From assembly GCF_036370855.1 (NCBI RefSeq), contig NC_088101.1:40036544-40100543 (forward strand): a DNA stretch of 64,000 nt, in the 5' to 3' direction. The notes beneath the pieces were generated by a model. That model did not search any database, was not told the origin of the DNA, and saw nothing but the letters and a program-made list of their open reading frames with translations. The number at the start of each line of letters is the position of its first letter. Position 1 is the first letter of the stretch. The translations under genes and the position numbers were made by a program. Source of the DNA: Dromaius novaehollandiae (lineage: Eukaryota; Chordata; Aves; Casuariiformes; Dromaiidae). Positions 36,701-46,513 of the stretch are shown here, one piece after another.

Positions 36701-39700
36701 TGGCTACAAGACTTTTTCCAAACCTGGTACCAGATACAGGCGCTGACCTGGGCTTTGTTAGATGTTTCTTGATATTTGGTTTGCTTCTCTGTTTCTGTCT
36801 TGGAGGCCACCTCACTTGTAGCTCTTCTCTATTCTGGATATTAAATTATGAGCCATTCAAAATTGTGGACTTCAACATTCTGTGTCAGGTGAACTTGTCA
36901 CAGACCTGAACACTTCTGCAGCCTGTGAATGAATATGGTGCTGGTATGTTTATTCAGCCAAATGGAAAATCTGAGGGGGGTTGGGGCTCTGTGTTGTTTT
37001 CATGTTGAGGTCTCCAGCTGCATAATTTTAAACAGAACCTGGTTCATACTTTGATAACTGTACTTGCTCTTGTGAGACAGTGCAGTCTGAAGCACAGAAC
37101 CGGAAGCTAGTGATCCTGCAGTTCCAATCCCAATTCTGCTACTTCCTTGCTCTTGATCTTTGAGCAATCTATTTACATTCTTTTCCATGCTGTAAAATGG
37201 ATCCAATCTCTTAGATCTGATGCAGTATTAAGTAATGTCTGCAAAGGACTCCGAAATCTTCTGAGGGAAGGAGTGGCTGTGGAGTTAATCAGAACATTTT
37301 TGATGGACCACCTGTGTGGCTCTCTGCCATCCAACCCACACACCTCCTTGGCAGTCTGCCTACGCAGCTTCCCTCAGCCTCCAAGCCCCCTGGCAAACAG
37401 CAGGGGAACAGGCAGAATCTCTAGTCTTGTGATGTTTTTTCTAGCCACTTTGTTCTTTGATCACGTTTGTTAACACTGAAAATCTGTTGTAATTCAGGCT
37501 GAAATCTATACGGGCAGTGTACTCTATACTTTGAAATTTTGTAGGAAAGAGACTGTTTTCTACACCTATTGAGTTTACAACATAACCTTCTAAGCATGGT
37601 TGAAGAGAAAAATGAAACAAAACAAAATTCTTGTCTTACTGATGGGCGTGAGGAAGATCTTTATTAGAGAAGACTGTCATGTACAAGTTGCTCATAAATT
37701 TTCCCAATTAGAGCATGTTAGAACAACTACTGTTATGCTCTTTATTTTTATCACCTTGCCTTCTTTTCTTGTAGTCCCTCATCCTCCTCCTTAGCGGGCA
37801 GAAAAATATAGCCTATAGCATCTGCTGCTTTCCTCATTTGCTAAAACATCTATGATCTGCCCAGAACAGGGAGTTAACTTTGGAGACGAAGTAAGCAGAC
37901 AAAGAACAGCATACATTTGTGTGTTTGCTGACAAACATACATGCTGCCACCATCCTTGGCCATAGGTACTTTAATTGGTCTGCTGCAAATTCTTCAGCTT
38001 TACTGTTTTAAAGTCATGCTACTGGTGAAACAATCTTAGGTAGGAGAGTGTACGCAGTTGTTAATTTTTACCATTTTGGAGACTGAAATACTTCAATTCC
38101 TAGGCAAAGATCAGTCCTTCCTGTGAAGGAACTGCCATCTGTATTGAAGCATTTGCCCTCAAGGTGACTGAGAGGTGAGAGTTGGAGCCGCTGTCATATG
38201 GAATATGGGTCTCCCAGGATAAAGCTTGGACTCCATCAAATCAGAGATATTTGCTGTGGTCTTTTGTCTGCCGAGTTTTCTCTGCCTAAAACCAGGAGCT
38301 TTGCTGCTGATATGTAGTAGAAGGATGAAATGTTGTAACTGCAGGGTTGAGGCTGGGTGGCCTGCGTTGCTGTGACTGCTTAGAAGAATGTAGCGTGCAG
38401 TTTTGCAGTGCCGAATGCTACTGCTGAAATGGGCAGTCCTAGCTGACTACCTCTTCTGACTCCCTTGTGTGCTAGCTCTTGTACTTGAGCGGGACCAAGC
38501 AAATGATCCATCTGGAAGCAAATTGTTTTTTCCTTTTGCTGGGTTAGTTTTCGGTTCCCAGATATGGCTGACGTTTAGCAAACGAATGCTAGCACAGGCA
38601 CGGAGGAAAGAAAAGGAACACCCGGTCAGAGACAAGACGGCATCGCCCTTTTTGGTGGTAAGGCTGAATAGGACTGGCTTGAGTTAATTGTGAAGCCACA
38701 CCCCGTGGGAATCTTTTCAGGTTGCAAATAAAGAGAAATATGCTTATCTCTCTGCTAACTTCCAGTTTCTACTCTGGAAAGATTTCCTGAACGGGCAGGT
38801 CTTGTTTGATAGCCAGCTTGAGCCTCATGTTAAACAGCCATTTCTGAAGCATATTGTGGCTAACCTGTGGGCAACTCCTTCCCCTCAATAAACATTCTCT
38901 GTATCTGCTATTTTTTAGGTTATCCATTGATAATATAGAAGCAGAACTCCACTCACTGTCTTTCAAAGCAAAATCTGTTAAAGATAGTATTCGTCGAGAT
39001 GCCAAACTCTTTCACCAGATGGAAAGCTTTCTCCAGGTTTGTAGGGTATCAGTGCTAATGTGTTACTGTCACTTGAATACAGGAGCATTCCTCAGCTGGA
39101 TGTAATATGTGTGGACATGTTAATAAACAGAAGCATTGTGTTAATATGTCTACCCTATCAGTTGTACAAAGGTGTTTCAACTACATGCTGTTTGTCAAGT
39201 AAGAGTGTTGGAAGGATTGTGTTTTTACAGGGAGGGATATTGAGTGTACATTGCCTGAGGGTTGTTAGGCAAGCATGCTTAATGTCTGTGAAATGACTGA
39301 TGAAGATCCGTAGTTAAAATACAAGATTATTTGGATTGCTTTCTGGTTTTGTACTTAACATGCAGATACTATATTTTGGGCAGCTGTGACATTACTCTGG
39401 AGCATGTCAGTTTTAGCTAAGACTATGCTATGCATATAAATCCTGATTGCTGGGTGACTGAAGAGGTATTGTTAGAAGCTTGTACATTAAGGGACTGTTT
39501 TCTGTACTAATTTACCCTCAGCACAGAGTATATCATTTTGAGAGTGTGTTATTTTGTATTATTACTTCTGGGTGGGTTCTCCTTTTCTTTTTTAGTATTC
39601 CAGCAACTTTTATAGATATGAATGTATACAGCACTTAACTTTGAAGCAGAGCACTTAACTTTGAAGCAGAGTTCTTAGTATTTTCTGAGTATGTGGTGGT

Positions 39701-40254
39701 GCCTGGAGAAATATGTATAATACTTCAATTAAATGATTCTTCTGTTTCATGCTATAGATAATTATTAAAAGTAAGAAAGCAGGTGTTGATCTGGAACTTC
39801 ACCTGCCCTGATTTTCAACTTGCAAATGTAGTTAATAGTCCCTGCAGTTTTTCAGAAGATGTGAAGCTGATGAAGAAAGGGGTGGGCTAAGTTTGAAATA
39901 GGTGTCCTCATTCACTCTGAATTATTGGCTTTTATCCATTGCATCCAGACTCTTTAGTGTCGTGTTTTAACATGTTTGGGATTTTTTTTAATTTAATAGT
40001 TGGTTTTATGTAACTCTACAACCTTGTTTAGGCCACATTCCGAAAGAAATGTTGGGAAAAAAATCATTTTACAAATACATACCTTACACAAACACTTCAT
40101 GTTTTTGTTTTTAAATTACAAGTGATAACCAGGCTGATTAAAAGTCAGCTTTCATTAGCTTTTCCTCATGAATAAATTACTGAAATATGTGGGAGGAACT
40201 AATTTTCCATGTGTTTTGTCAATTGTCCAGTTTATCTCAGTTTATCCTGAATCC

Positions 40255-40291
<37 letters not shown>

Positions 40292-43200
40292 GGCTAACAG
40301 GTAAAGATTTGTTCCTACCCTACTGGCATAATTTGACAAGTAACTTCCTGGCAGCAGGGTTGGCTTAAATGATCATCAGTGCCTCCAACTGTGTTTTCCC
40401 ACCCTTGTGCTGCGGTGGCAACAGTGTATGGGTGTCTGTGGGTTAGACAGCGTCAGAGAACAGATTTGTCTGGAAAGTAACTCTTCTCTCCAGGTTATTT
40501 TCAGCCAGATGTGTTCTGAGGTGTGGGACAGTGCAAGGATGGGAGTGAATGGCTGGGGATGCAGATGGGGGAGACAGAGAGGCAATTGCTGAAACTGTTT
40601 TAAGCAGTTCTGCTGCTTAAAGTCTAACCACAGCCTTACTCTCTTCCTCTTGAATCTTTTTTCACCAATCTACTCTAGCCCTCTCTGGGTATCTCTGTAC
40701 TTATGATTCAAAGTACTACTTTATGGGGACATTTTCTAGATGTTTTAAAATATATATATTTTCTGCATGTCCTTACCTGTCTGGCATGAAAGCCTTTCTG
40801 TCATGGTCAAGGGTAGACTGAGGAAGGAGTTGATTGTGTTATGAATATCCATGAATTTATCCACATGTTTTTGGGGAAAAGGAATTAATTCATTTAAGCT
40901 TAGTTGAAAGTTGCAAAGAAAAATGGGAGAGTAAGGCACGTGGAGCTTTCAAGGGTCTCCCAAGTGTCTTTGATTTTACTCATCTAAGAATTAAAATTCT
41001 AAGTCTGTTCAAGTTTTGAATTTTTTCCCACTTTGTATCCCAGGCACTAGAATTTAAATTTTGATTGATTCATTTCCCCTGATCTTCCTTAATCACTTTC
41101 TGAAATGACAAGAACTTCTTTCTGCCTTCAAAGTCTTAATGTCCTGGGTTCTGTAACAGCTCCTACATTGGAATATGAATTTCATTGGTTCCTAAAATAT
41201 ATAAATCTGCTATGTCTTTAAGTTATCTGTCTGGCTCACGCTATATATGTTTTCCTGCAGTTTGCTGTAAGACACCTAAAGGAGCTTGAACACCAGAAAC
41301 GAGAATTACAGAAGGAGGGGAATGCTCTCATTGACTTTTTCTGTGAAGACAAAGAAACTATGAAGTTGGATGAATGTTTCCAGATATTTAGGGACTTCTG
41401 CATAAGGTTCAACAAGGCTGTTAAGGTAAGAGCAGTGAATGAGTTTCTGTTTATTTGAAATGCTTATTTGAAATATTTATTTGAAATAAATATTGGCTCA
41501 CATTGGAATTAAGTTTTTTTGTATGTGTGCTTATGGGACATTTTATCTGCTGTGATATTTGCTAAAATGAGCTATAACAAGCTGCCCTCCTACAGGCATT
41601 TCTTGCCGTAAGCCAGATGTGAAATGGTCTTTCCACCCAGCCCGGTATGCAATCCCACTGTCCAGTCATCAACTCTTTCTCTACTCTATATCTTCTGCTG
41701 TGGGCCAGCTAGACCAATGAGACAGTATGTCAGGGCAACCTCTAGGCCCACTTGTAAGTGGGCTGCTGCTTCCTCCTCCTTCTCAGGGGAGCGTCTTCTA
41801 GTTGGTGATTGGTAAGCTGAGCAGAGACACAGATTGCAGAGACTTCCCAACTAGAGATGACTGTTCAGGCCCTGGGCCGGTAATATTAGGTCAGTGGAAA
41901 GGCCTAGAAGTGAGGCAACACGCTGCATGGATGTAACAGTCTGAATCAGGACTAGCAAGGGCTCTGTCATGCCCCTTTGTTCCATGACTGGATGCTTTTT
42001 GTCAAGTAAAGTAAGGACTTTGTTTTCCACTTTGTTCTTTCAAATCCTTTTTGTGGGTTAAAAGCTCACAAAAGATAACAGACCTACAGTACAAAGTTAC
42101 TTCATCACTAGTGTGACCACTCTTTTACCACGTATCCTGAATTGGCCCCAAATATTTCGAAAAGTGTGGTGTCGGAGATGAGTGTAGACAAGGAATGCTT
42201 TCAGCATCAGCTACAATTTAGGTTCAGGAAACCGCCTATCATTACAAATAATTTTAAGGCCTTTATAAATAGTATGAATTAGATGGACCCAGTAATTTCT
42301 TTGTTTTCTGCCTTCTGCATTTGACAGCACTTTTCTATAAAAACTTTAGCTCAGAAAAGAGGAAAGAACAATATTGATTTGTAGCAGGCTAACAGGATAT
42401 TCAGCTAGCACACTCTTTGTGCCATTAGCTTACCTAGCCTTTTCCACCCAAGACAGCATGTTGGTATGCATGTATGTGAATGTTATGTAAACATATGAAA
42501 CCAAATGGTGATAACTATTGCAAATATTGTAATGAGAGGTGACTTTGTATGTGGACATCTTCCTTCCTCTGTCTGTAGTAAGTTGTCACACTCTAAAAAT
42601 CACAGATTAGTCTCTCATTTGCTAATATTAAAGGCTTTTTCTTACTACATGCTTCTTATGGGTTAACCTCTGTCGCCACAAAATTAACAGAACAATTCAA
42701 AATAAAGATTCCAATTGTGACAAATCAGTGTAACATGTCAACAACCAGCAGTCTAAAAAGATGACTACTATACCACAATGGCGATTTGCATATAATTCAA
42801 ATATTTAAACATTATTTTTTGCAATTTTTGAGCATGTCTATGTGTATTTAAAGTAGATTTTTTCCTTTGAATAAAATCTCCAGAAACATGTTTTGGGTGA
42901 GGTTATGTTCACTCTCTAATATGGTGATCAGTAATATCTACAACTATTTTTAACCAGTTCCTTTTACAGAGCAATATTTAAAGTTGAGCTTCAGCATTTG
43001 GCAAGAATACATTCTGTAGTTCCATTCTTGTGGGGAAAAAAAGAAAAAAACTCCATACCACAGAATATTTTCTTGAAATGTGAGATTTTTGTTCTTTTTT
43101 CCTAGCCGTTCAAGTTCCAGAGGTCTCTAATGCGTCTTATCTTTCACAGCCCAATGTAGTCTGAAATCTACTCTAAGAGGTATAGATTAACTCACTCATC

Positions 43201-46200
43201 AAAAAGAGCATTGGCATTAGGCTGTTTTGTTTACTGAAAGCTTTCAGGAGACTACTTCTAGTTGTGCAGCTCTTCTGTTGTCACAACAATGGAAAGATCA
43301 AACTACACAAAGCTTCAGACAAATGTGGGTGTGTGGTGTTTTTTCTTTTCTTTTCTTTTTTTTTTTTTAACAGTGTGTCATATAGGCTTGCTGAGAACAG
43401 ATTTAACAACCCTGTAGGAAAATTATGTCATTTCTGAATCCTCTGTCAAGACTAGCCCCTCCCCTTCTTTCTTTTGCTGCAGCTGTACTGATTCTAGAAA
43501 ACCAGTTTCTGCATTTCAGAAAATAACCTGGAAAGTTCAACTGAAGGTTCAGCCAGATTAAATCTGAAGCCTAGAGGTGACAGTTAAAATGTTGATGTTC
43601 TTAGTAATTCGCTGCCAATAATTTTAGTAGAAATGTGTTACTGTGTTGTTTTCAAACACAAACTATCTCTTTCTATGGCTTCCTGAATCAAAACCCCTCA
43701 GCCCAGCTGCCAAAATCTCAGCCTGCGCTGGGCAACTTCTATGGAGTAGTTGCCAATTTTTGAAGCCAACAACGAATAAGAGATCCAAAACTCGAATGAG
43801 GTATCGATTAATGGTCCTTGAGAGGTGTCAGTTGCTGTCAAACTGTTTATGAGGCATTGTGCAAACTTTTGTTATTTGCTTTCATATCCAATTAAATAAT
43901 GTCTTTTTCCTAAAATTTCCCATCTATTATGCTTGAGTTGGAGGTAAGTAGCTCCCTGTAGAAGCTCAAATTGCTGAGGAACAGTTGTAATTTTTGCAGT
44001 AATGGAGGATGGAGTGGTCACGTTGGCTGTATGCTCATTGAGCAGCTTTGTCTTGAAGGATGATTGTAATGCTCAGTAGAAGTTTACTCACCAGATAAAA
44101 CTCATTTTAAACTTTTTGGGAGGAGACTTGAAACTCTCCATCTTATTGCAGGAGTTCTTTGAGTAAACTTGAAATTTAGTCCTGTTTGACAGGTCATGTT
44201 CTTGGACTCGTGCATATTTTTCAGTGCTTTTTATGCTGACCAGATTTATGTGCCTGCTGTATTAGTTATGCGGGGAACTGCTTTCCATATGGTTAATGAT
44301 TGCAGAATATCTAGTTGCCATGGTGATTCTGCATGTATGTATATTGTGGGGAGGGATGGTGGAGGGAACTAACCTTGGTAGGAAAAATGGGAAAGAAAGA
44401 TTTATGTAAGATCACTTTCATGCATAGGACACTGTCCTCTGAAACATGTATTTACGCTTTTCCTCATCAGGAAAATAGGGAACGAGAGATCCAGGAGCTT
44501 CATCATCTGCAAAGACGAAAGGAGCTGGAGGAGAAGCGTCGATCCTGGGCAGCTGGAGAGCTTGGGAGCTTTGGGCGAAGCAGCAGTGAAAATGATGTAG
44601 AGATGTTGGCCAAAAAAGGACTTGAAGAATTTCTTCCCTTCTTGCAGCAGAGACCTCAAAGTCCTTCTTACAGAAACCCCAATTCCAGACGGTCTAGACA
44701 TTCTCTAGGAATTACTGCAGACAGGGAACTGCAGAGTTTCCTGGAGATCTCAAAGGATGAGGATTCAAACAAATTTAACAGCCTTCCCCGTGCAAACACC
44801 CGACAAGCAAGACCCAGCGTAGCCTGGACTGAATCCAAAGAAAGTAGAGATCTCAATTTAAATACCTTGCACTTACTCCAACAGTCTGAAACCAAAATGA
44901 AAAGTGGTGACCTACTGCAGTTGCCTCCAGCTCAATCCAGTCACTTTGGTGGCTCAACTGGTACTGGTGCCCGTTATTCACAGAGGAGCACTGACTATAG
45001 CACACGTGCTTCCAATGTGTCTTGCGAGGAGTCTCCAGATATAAATGCTTTGGCCCTTGCAATTGAGGAGCACGAACTTGTTAAAGGATTACGTAAGTTT
45101 GATATTCAAGGCACTAAGCCTGCAGAAGACGCACCTTTAATTTATTTAGAGGATGCTGGTGGAACAGACCTGGAGACCCTCGATGATCTAAGCCTGCATT
45201 CCCTCAGCACAGCGGATGACGACCTGCCTCCAGCTTGCAGAAGTTCCAAAGAGGCCCACAACCATAAAGCCAAAGCAGTGGGTTGCAAGAGTGAAGCTTC
45301 AGAGCCCAGCAGCAGCAGTCCCATGTCTATGGATACAAGTGTTTCCGGAAGTAGAGAAGATGGGCCAATGTTCTATGTGTCAGATACTACCACTGACTGT
45401 TCTTTGACATTGGACTCTTCAGAAGGAAATGATTTTAAATCAGCAGGCAATGAAATAAAGAACAAGACTGGCAAAGCACGTTCTTCTACAAATGATGCTC
45501 AGTGTGGTGCTAGAACAGTCTTCTCAAACCTGAATTCTGCTTCTGTGAAGGATCTGTCTCTTCACACTTCTGCAAATGATAAGGATGATACCAATAGCAA
45601 GCACACCCTCTCTAAAGAAAAGCCCTTAAAAAGTAAAGATGCAGCAGGACCAAAGAGAAACTCTCTAAAAGATAGATCTCCAAGTTCCTCAAAATCTAGT
45701 GGCACTCGCCCTAGCCACACAGCTCCTTCTAGACCCGTAAGAACTTTGAATGCCTCTGAGAATGAAAGTATGAGGAAAGTGGTGCCTATTTCCCGGTCAA
45801 ACAAAGCACCAAGCAGCATGAAAAAGCCGGAAGCCAAACCGGCACTCCGTGAAACTAGTACTGTGGAAACTCGACTGTCACGGCGCAGCTCTGTCCGAGG
45901 CACAACAGATACACTGCCAAGAAGCCCTTACAGGCATAGCGTATCAGTAGAAGAGCCAAAGTTGCAAAGGGGGACTTTCACCTCAAGCAGTGCCCATTTT
46001 GAGAGGGACAGAGTCTCTCTCAAGAAGCCAAGCTCTAAACCTGTCAGAAGTACTGTCAAATCAAAGACAGATGAAACAAAGATGTGTCGCTCCACTGTAA
46101 AACCCCAGACCCCTACAGATGACACCAAGGTTGCCACAGTCAGTGCTCCCAAGGCACCATCCTCTGTCCCAAATTTTGCGAGGAACACAGTGGCTTCTTC

Positions 46201-46513
46201 TTCAAAGCGTGCAAAAGTGGATCTATGCAGCTCATCCAAACCTCCACCCATCACACGGTCTGTGTCCCAGAGGCTGCCAAAAACAAAGCCAGCAGTGACT
46301 TCGGATGATCCGAATCCAAAGGAAAACAGTGGGAGTACATTAAAGAGAGCAAGTAGTGCCAGGGTTGTTGGAAGAGGCATCCTTCAGCATACTGTCAGCG
46401 CTAAAGTGGAGCCTGCGTCACAGGAACAGGGTACAGTGGAGAAGTCTTCTCTTAAACTCAAAGATGCAAACCGGACCACAATAGGTAAAATACTGAAGCC
46501 ATTACTGAAATAA
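15057..46513 (+). CDS. FHDC1: FH2 domain-containing protein 1 (inverted formin 1), whole coding span
   Basis: Eleven coding exons: 15057-15539, 22649-22710, 23282-23384, 32164-32249, 32335-32435, 35122-35192, 35297-35404, 36300-36370, 38919-39036, 41261-41425 and 44471-46513. They sum to 3411 nt, 1136 residues plus TAA, close to the length I remember for mammalian FHDC1 (about 1140). All introns are GT-AG and phases agree. Domains: FH1-like polyproline at about 33-82 (binds profilin and SH3/WW domains in this class), FH2 at about 92-480 with lasso Trp101 and Trp116 and the conserved GNIMN (297-301) and [14 protein letters not shown] signature, then a helical Arg/Glu-rich segment (457-490) and a disordered basic Ser-rich tail. 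In mammals the FH2 works on actin filaments, and the C-terminal region binds microtubules. FHDC1 is linked to stress fibres, Golgi ribbon and cilia. Unlike diaphanous formins it has no N-terminal GTPase-binding/DID region, consistent with FH1 starting near residue 33. Confidence 0.93.
17690..17805 (+). repeat. Ancient SINE/LINE tail relic (MIR/L3-like)
   Basis: Text resembles the conserved core and tail of old amniote SINEs: tttcagtacctctgttcc, then tgtgtaaaaca, then gaaagtgctttacgatct. In consensus these are the cctcagtttcc, ctgtaaaatg and gtgctttgagatct blocks. Order and spacing are right but divergence is high. RepeatMasker would settle it. Confidence 0.42.
20969..20985 (+). repeat. Poly-A tract (17 nt)
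   Basis: Uninterrupted A run in the FHDC1 intron, followed by an AC-rich stretch. No retroposon body was recognised. Confidence 0.85.
22649..22710 (+). CDS. FHDC1: FHDC1 coding exon 2
   Basis: 62 nt, starts in phase 0 after tctctcag and ends with two bases of a Lys codon before gtaagg. Encodes [23 protein letters not shown] sequence, the start of the FH2 knob region, which is strongly conserved in FHDC1. Confidence 0.93.
23282..23384 (+). CDS. FHDC1: FHDC1 coding exon 3
   Basis: 103 nt after gttttttcaag. The first base completes the split Lys codon. Encodes [15 protein letters not shown] through LLPEAEE, ending in phase 0 at gaggag|gtaaat. Part of FH2. Confidence 0.92.
24085..24107 (+). repeat. 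C13-(AC)5 microsatellite
   Basis: Thirteen C directly followed by five AC units. A likely polymorphic simple repeat. Confidence 0.85.
30693..30724 (+). repeat. Poly-T tract (32 nt)
   Basis: Uninterrupted T run in an FHDC1 intron (U-run in the pre-mRNA). No retroposon body is recognised on either side. Confidence 0.9.
32052..32105 (+). repeat. Direct repeat plus overlapping hairpins
   Basis: A 12-nt direct repeat (cctcctgttaaa at 32052-32063 and 32066-32077) runs into two perfect inverted repeats that share bases. One has a 9-bp stem with 3-nt loop (32075-32095), the other a 10-bp stem with 5-nt loop (32081-32105). They cannot form at the same time. Confidence 0.85.
32164..32249 (+). CDS. 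FHDC1: FHDC1 coding exon 4
   Basis: 86 nt after tctcttttctag. Encodes [20 protein letters not shown] through QVP, ends two bases into an Asn codon before gtaagg. FH2 knob/post region. Followed by an intron of only 85 nt. Confidence 0.94.
32335..32435 (+). CDS. FHDC1: FHDC1 coding exon 5
   Basis: 101 nt after gtgctccag. Completes Asn, then [14 protein letters not shown] and the following FH2 helices. Ends one base into a Glu codon before gtaatt. Phase verified with the next exon. Confidence 0.92.
32436..35121 (+). other. FHDC1: FHDC1 intron after coding exon 5
   Basis: 2.7 kb, AT-rich. The 34130-34340 part has a word pattern (repeated taatgctaa/gctaattta) that could be conserved non-coding sequence, but nothing specific is identified. 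No exon was recognised. Confidence 0.85.
35122..35192 (+). CDS. FHDC1: FHDC1 coding exon 6 (FH2 core)
   Basis: 71 nt after gttccttacag. Encodes [14 protein letters not shown] and QAGNIMNA, the start of the most conserved FH2 signature. Phase 0 at gcg|gtaagt. Followed by a 104-nt intron. Confidence 0.95.
35297..35404 (+). CDS. FHDC1: FHDC1 coding exon 7 (FH2 signature)
   Basis: 108 nt after cctttttag. 36 codons, [18 protein letters not shown] through LLHFVAL. The donor is weak: gctctg|gtatac. The last codon is CTG (Leu) where mammals, as I remember, have Gln. Phase 0 on both sides. If the intron is retained, 12 extra codons precede a TAA. Confidence 0.9.
35405..36299 (+). other. FHDC1: FHDC1 intron after coding exon 7
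   Basis: 895 nt with a weak donor and a GTTTT-rich pyrimidine tract before ttgtttcag. No other feature seen. Confidence 0.85.
36300..36370 (+). CDS. FHDC1: FHDC1 coding exon 8
   Basis: 71 nt. [23 protein letters not shown], ending two bases into an Arg codon at gccag|gtaagc. FH2 coiled-coil/post region. Confidence 0.93.
36371..38918 (+). other. FHDC1: FHDC1 intron after coding exon 8
   Basis: 2.5 kb. Holds a MIR-like SINE relic at about 37065-37260. Otherwise plain AT-rich sequence without a recognised exon. Confidence 0.85.
37065..37260 (+). repeat. MIR-type SINE relic
   Basis: Colinear match by eye to the tRNA-derived MIR/core-SINE layout. A-box-like region with gaagcacagaac, then a B-box-like gcagttccaatccc followed by aattctgctactt. 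Then the core with ctttgagcaa and ttccatgctgtaaaatgga, and a degenerate tail tctgcaaaggactccgaaatct. It sits in forward orientation in an FHDC1 intron. Highly diverged, as expected for a pre-avian insertion. Family name needs RepeatMasker. Confidence 0.58.
38919..39036 (+). CDS. FHDC1: FHDC1 coding exon 9
   Basis: 118 nt after attttttag. Completes Arg, then [20 protein letters not shown] through MESFLQ. Phase 0 at ctccag|gtttgt. FH2 post region, helical. Confidence 0.92.
39631..39670 (+). repeat. Exact 20-bp tandem duplication
   Basis: gcacttaactttgaagcaga occurs twice without a gap or mismatch (39631-39650, 39651-39670). Perfect identity in a neutral intron suggests a recent event. Confidence 0.95.
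40258..40289 (+). repeat. Poly-T tract (32 nt)
   Basis: Uninterrupted T run in an FHDC1 intron, the same length as the one at 30693-30724. Confidence 0.9.
41261..41425 (+). CDS. FHDC1: FHDC1 coding exon 10 (end of FH2)
   Basis: 165 nt, 55 codons after tttcctgcag. [20 protein letters not shown], then [17 protein letters not shown] through FNKAVK, phase 0 at aag|gtaaga. Helical C-terminal part of FH2. Very similar to the mammalian protein as remembered. Confidence 0.95.
41451..41487 (+). repeat. 13-bp-period triplicate
   Basis: ttatttgaaat occurs at 41451-41461, 41464-41474 and 41477-41487, a 13-bp period, starting 25 nt downstream of the exon 10 donor. Confidence 0.9.
43339..43368 (+). repeat. 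T-rich (TTTTC)n tract
   Basis: T runs broken by single C in units of about five, a simple repeat within the last FHDC1 intron. Confidence 0.75.
44471..46513 (+). CDS. FHDC1: FHDC1 coding exon 11 (large terminal exon, tail)
   Basis: 2043 nt, 680 residues (457-1136) plus TAA (46511-46513), after tcctcatcag. Starts with an Arg/Glu-rich helix ([23 protein letters not shown] in two parts), then [12 protein letters not shown], found in mammalian FHDC1. The rest is low in hydrophobic residues, Ser/Thr/Lys rich and probably disordered, with short conserved islands: [77 protein letters not shown] and the very end [13 protein letters not shown]. The basic C-terminal part corresponds to the microtubule-binding region described for mammalian FHDC1. 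Many RSxS-type sites suggest phosphorylation control (inference). Confidence 0.95.
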   Translation, partial: ENREREIQELHHLQRRKELEEKRRSWAAGELGSFGRSSSENDVEMLAKKGLEEFLPFLQQRPQSPSYRNPNSRRSRHSLGITADRELQSFLEISKDEDSNKFNSLPRANTRQARPSVAWTESKESRDLNLNTLHLLQQSETKMKSGDLLQLPPAQSSHFGGSTGTGARYSQRSTDYSTRASNVSCEESPDINALALAIEEHELVKGLRKFDIQGTKPAEDAPLIYLEDAGGTDLETLDDLSLHSLSTADDDLPPACRSSKEAHNHKAKAVGCKSEASEPSSSSPMSMDTSVSGSREDGPMFYVSDTTTDCSLTLDSSEGNDFKSAGNEIKNKTGKARSSTNDAQCGARTVFSNLNSASVKDLSLHTSANDKDDTNSKHTLSKEKPLKSKDAAGPKRNSLKDRSPSSSKSSGTRPSHTAPSRPVRTLNASENESMRKVVPISRSNKAPSSMKKPEAKPALRETSTVETRLSRRSSVRGTTDTLPRSPYRHSVSVEEPKLQRGTFTSSSAHFERDRVSLKKPSSKPVRSTVKSKTDETKMCRSTVKPQTPTDDTKVATVSAPKAPSSVPNFARNTVASSSKRAKVDLCSSSKPPPITRSVSQRLPKTKPAVTSDDPNPKENSGSTLKRASSARVVGRGILQHTVSAKVEPASQEQGTVEKSSLKLKDANRTTIGKILKPLLK

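Larger units (their letters stand above)
39037..41260 (+). other. FHDC1: FHDC1 intron after coding exon 9
   Basis: 2.2 kb with an exact 20-bp tandem duplication (39631-39670) and a 32-T run (40258-40289). No exon was recognised. Confidence 0.85.
41426..44470 (+). other. FHDC1: FHDC1 last intron
   Basis: 3.0 kb. Begins with a 13-bp-period triplicate (41451-41487) just after the donor. Contains a TTTTC-rich tract (43339-43368). The 42580-42860 part looks information-rich but carries no recognised motif. The frame of the last exon stays open back to an intronic ATG at 44333, which I do not take as a start. Confidence 0.85.

Noticed and set aside
44333..44470. Upstream extension of the long last-exon frame to an ATG at 44333 as an independent 726-residue gene
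   Set aside because: The segment before 44471 is intronic: a clear acceptor tcctcatcag precedes the family-conserved sequence, and the phase fits exon 10 exactly.
45562..46380. Minus-strand frames of 113 and 150 codons inside the FHDC1 last exon
   Set aside because: Antisense shadows of a clearly coding exon.
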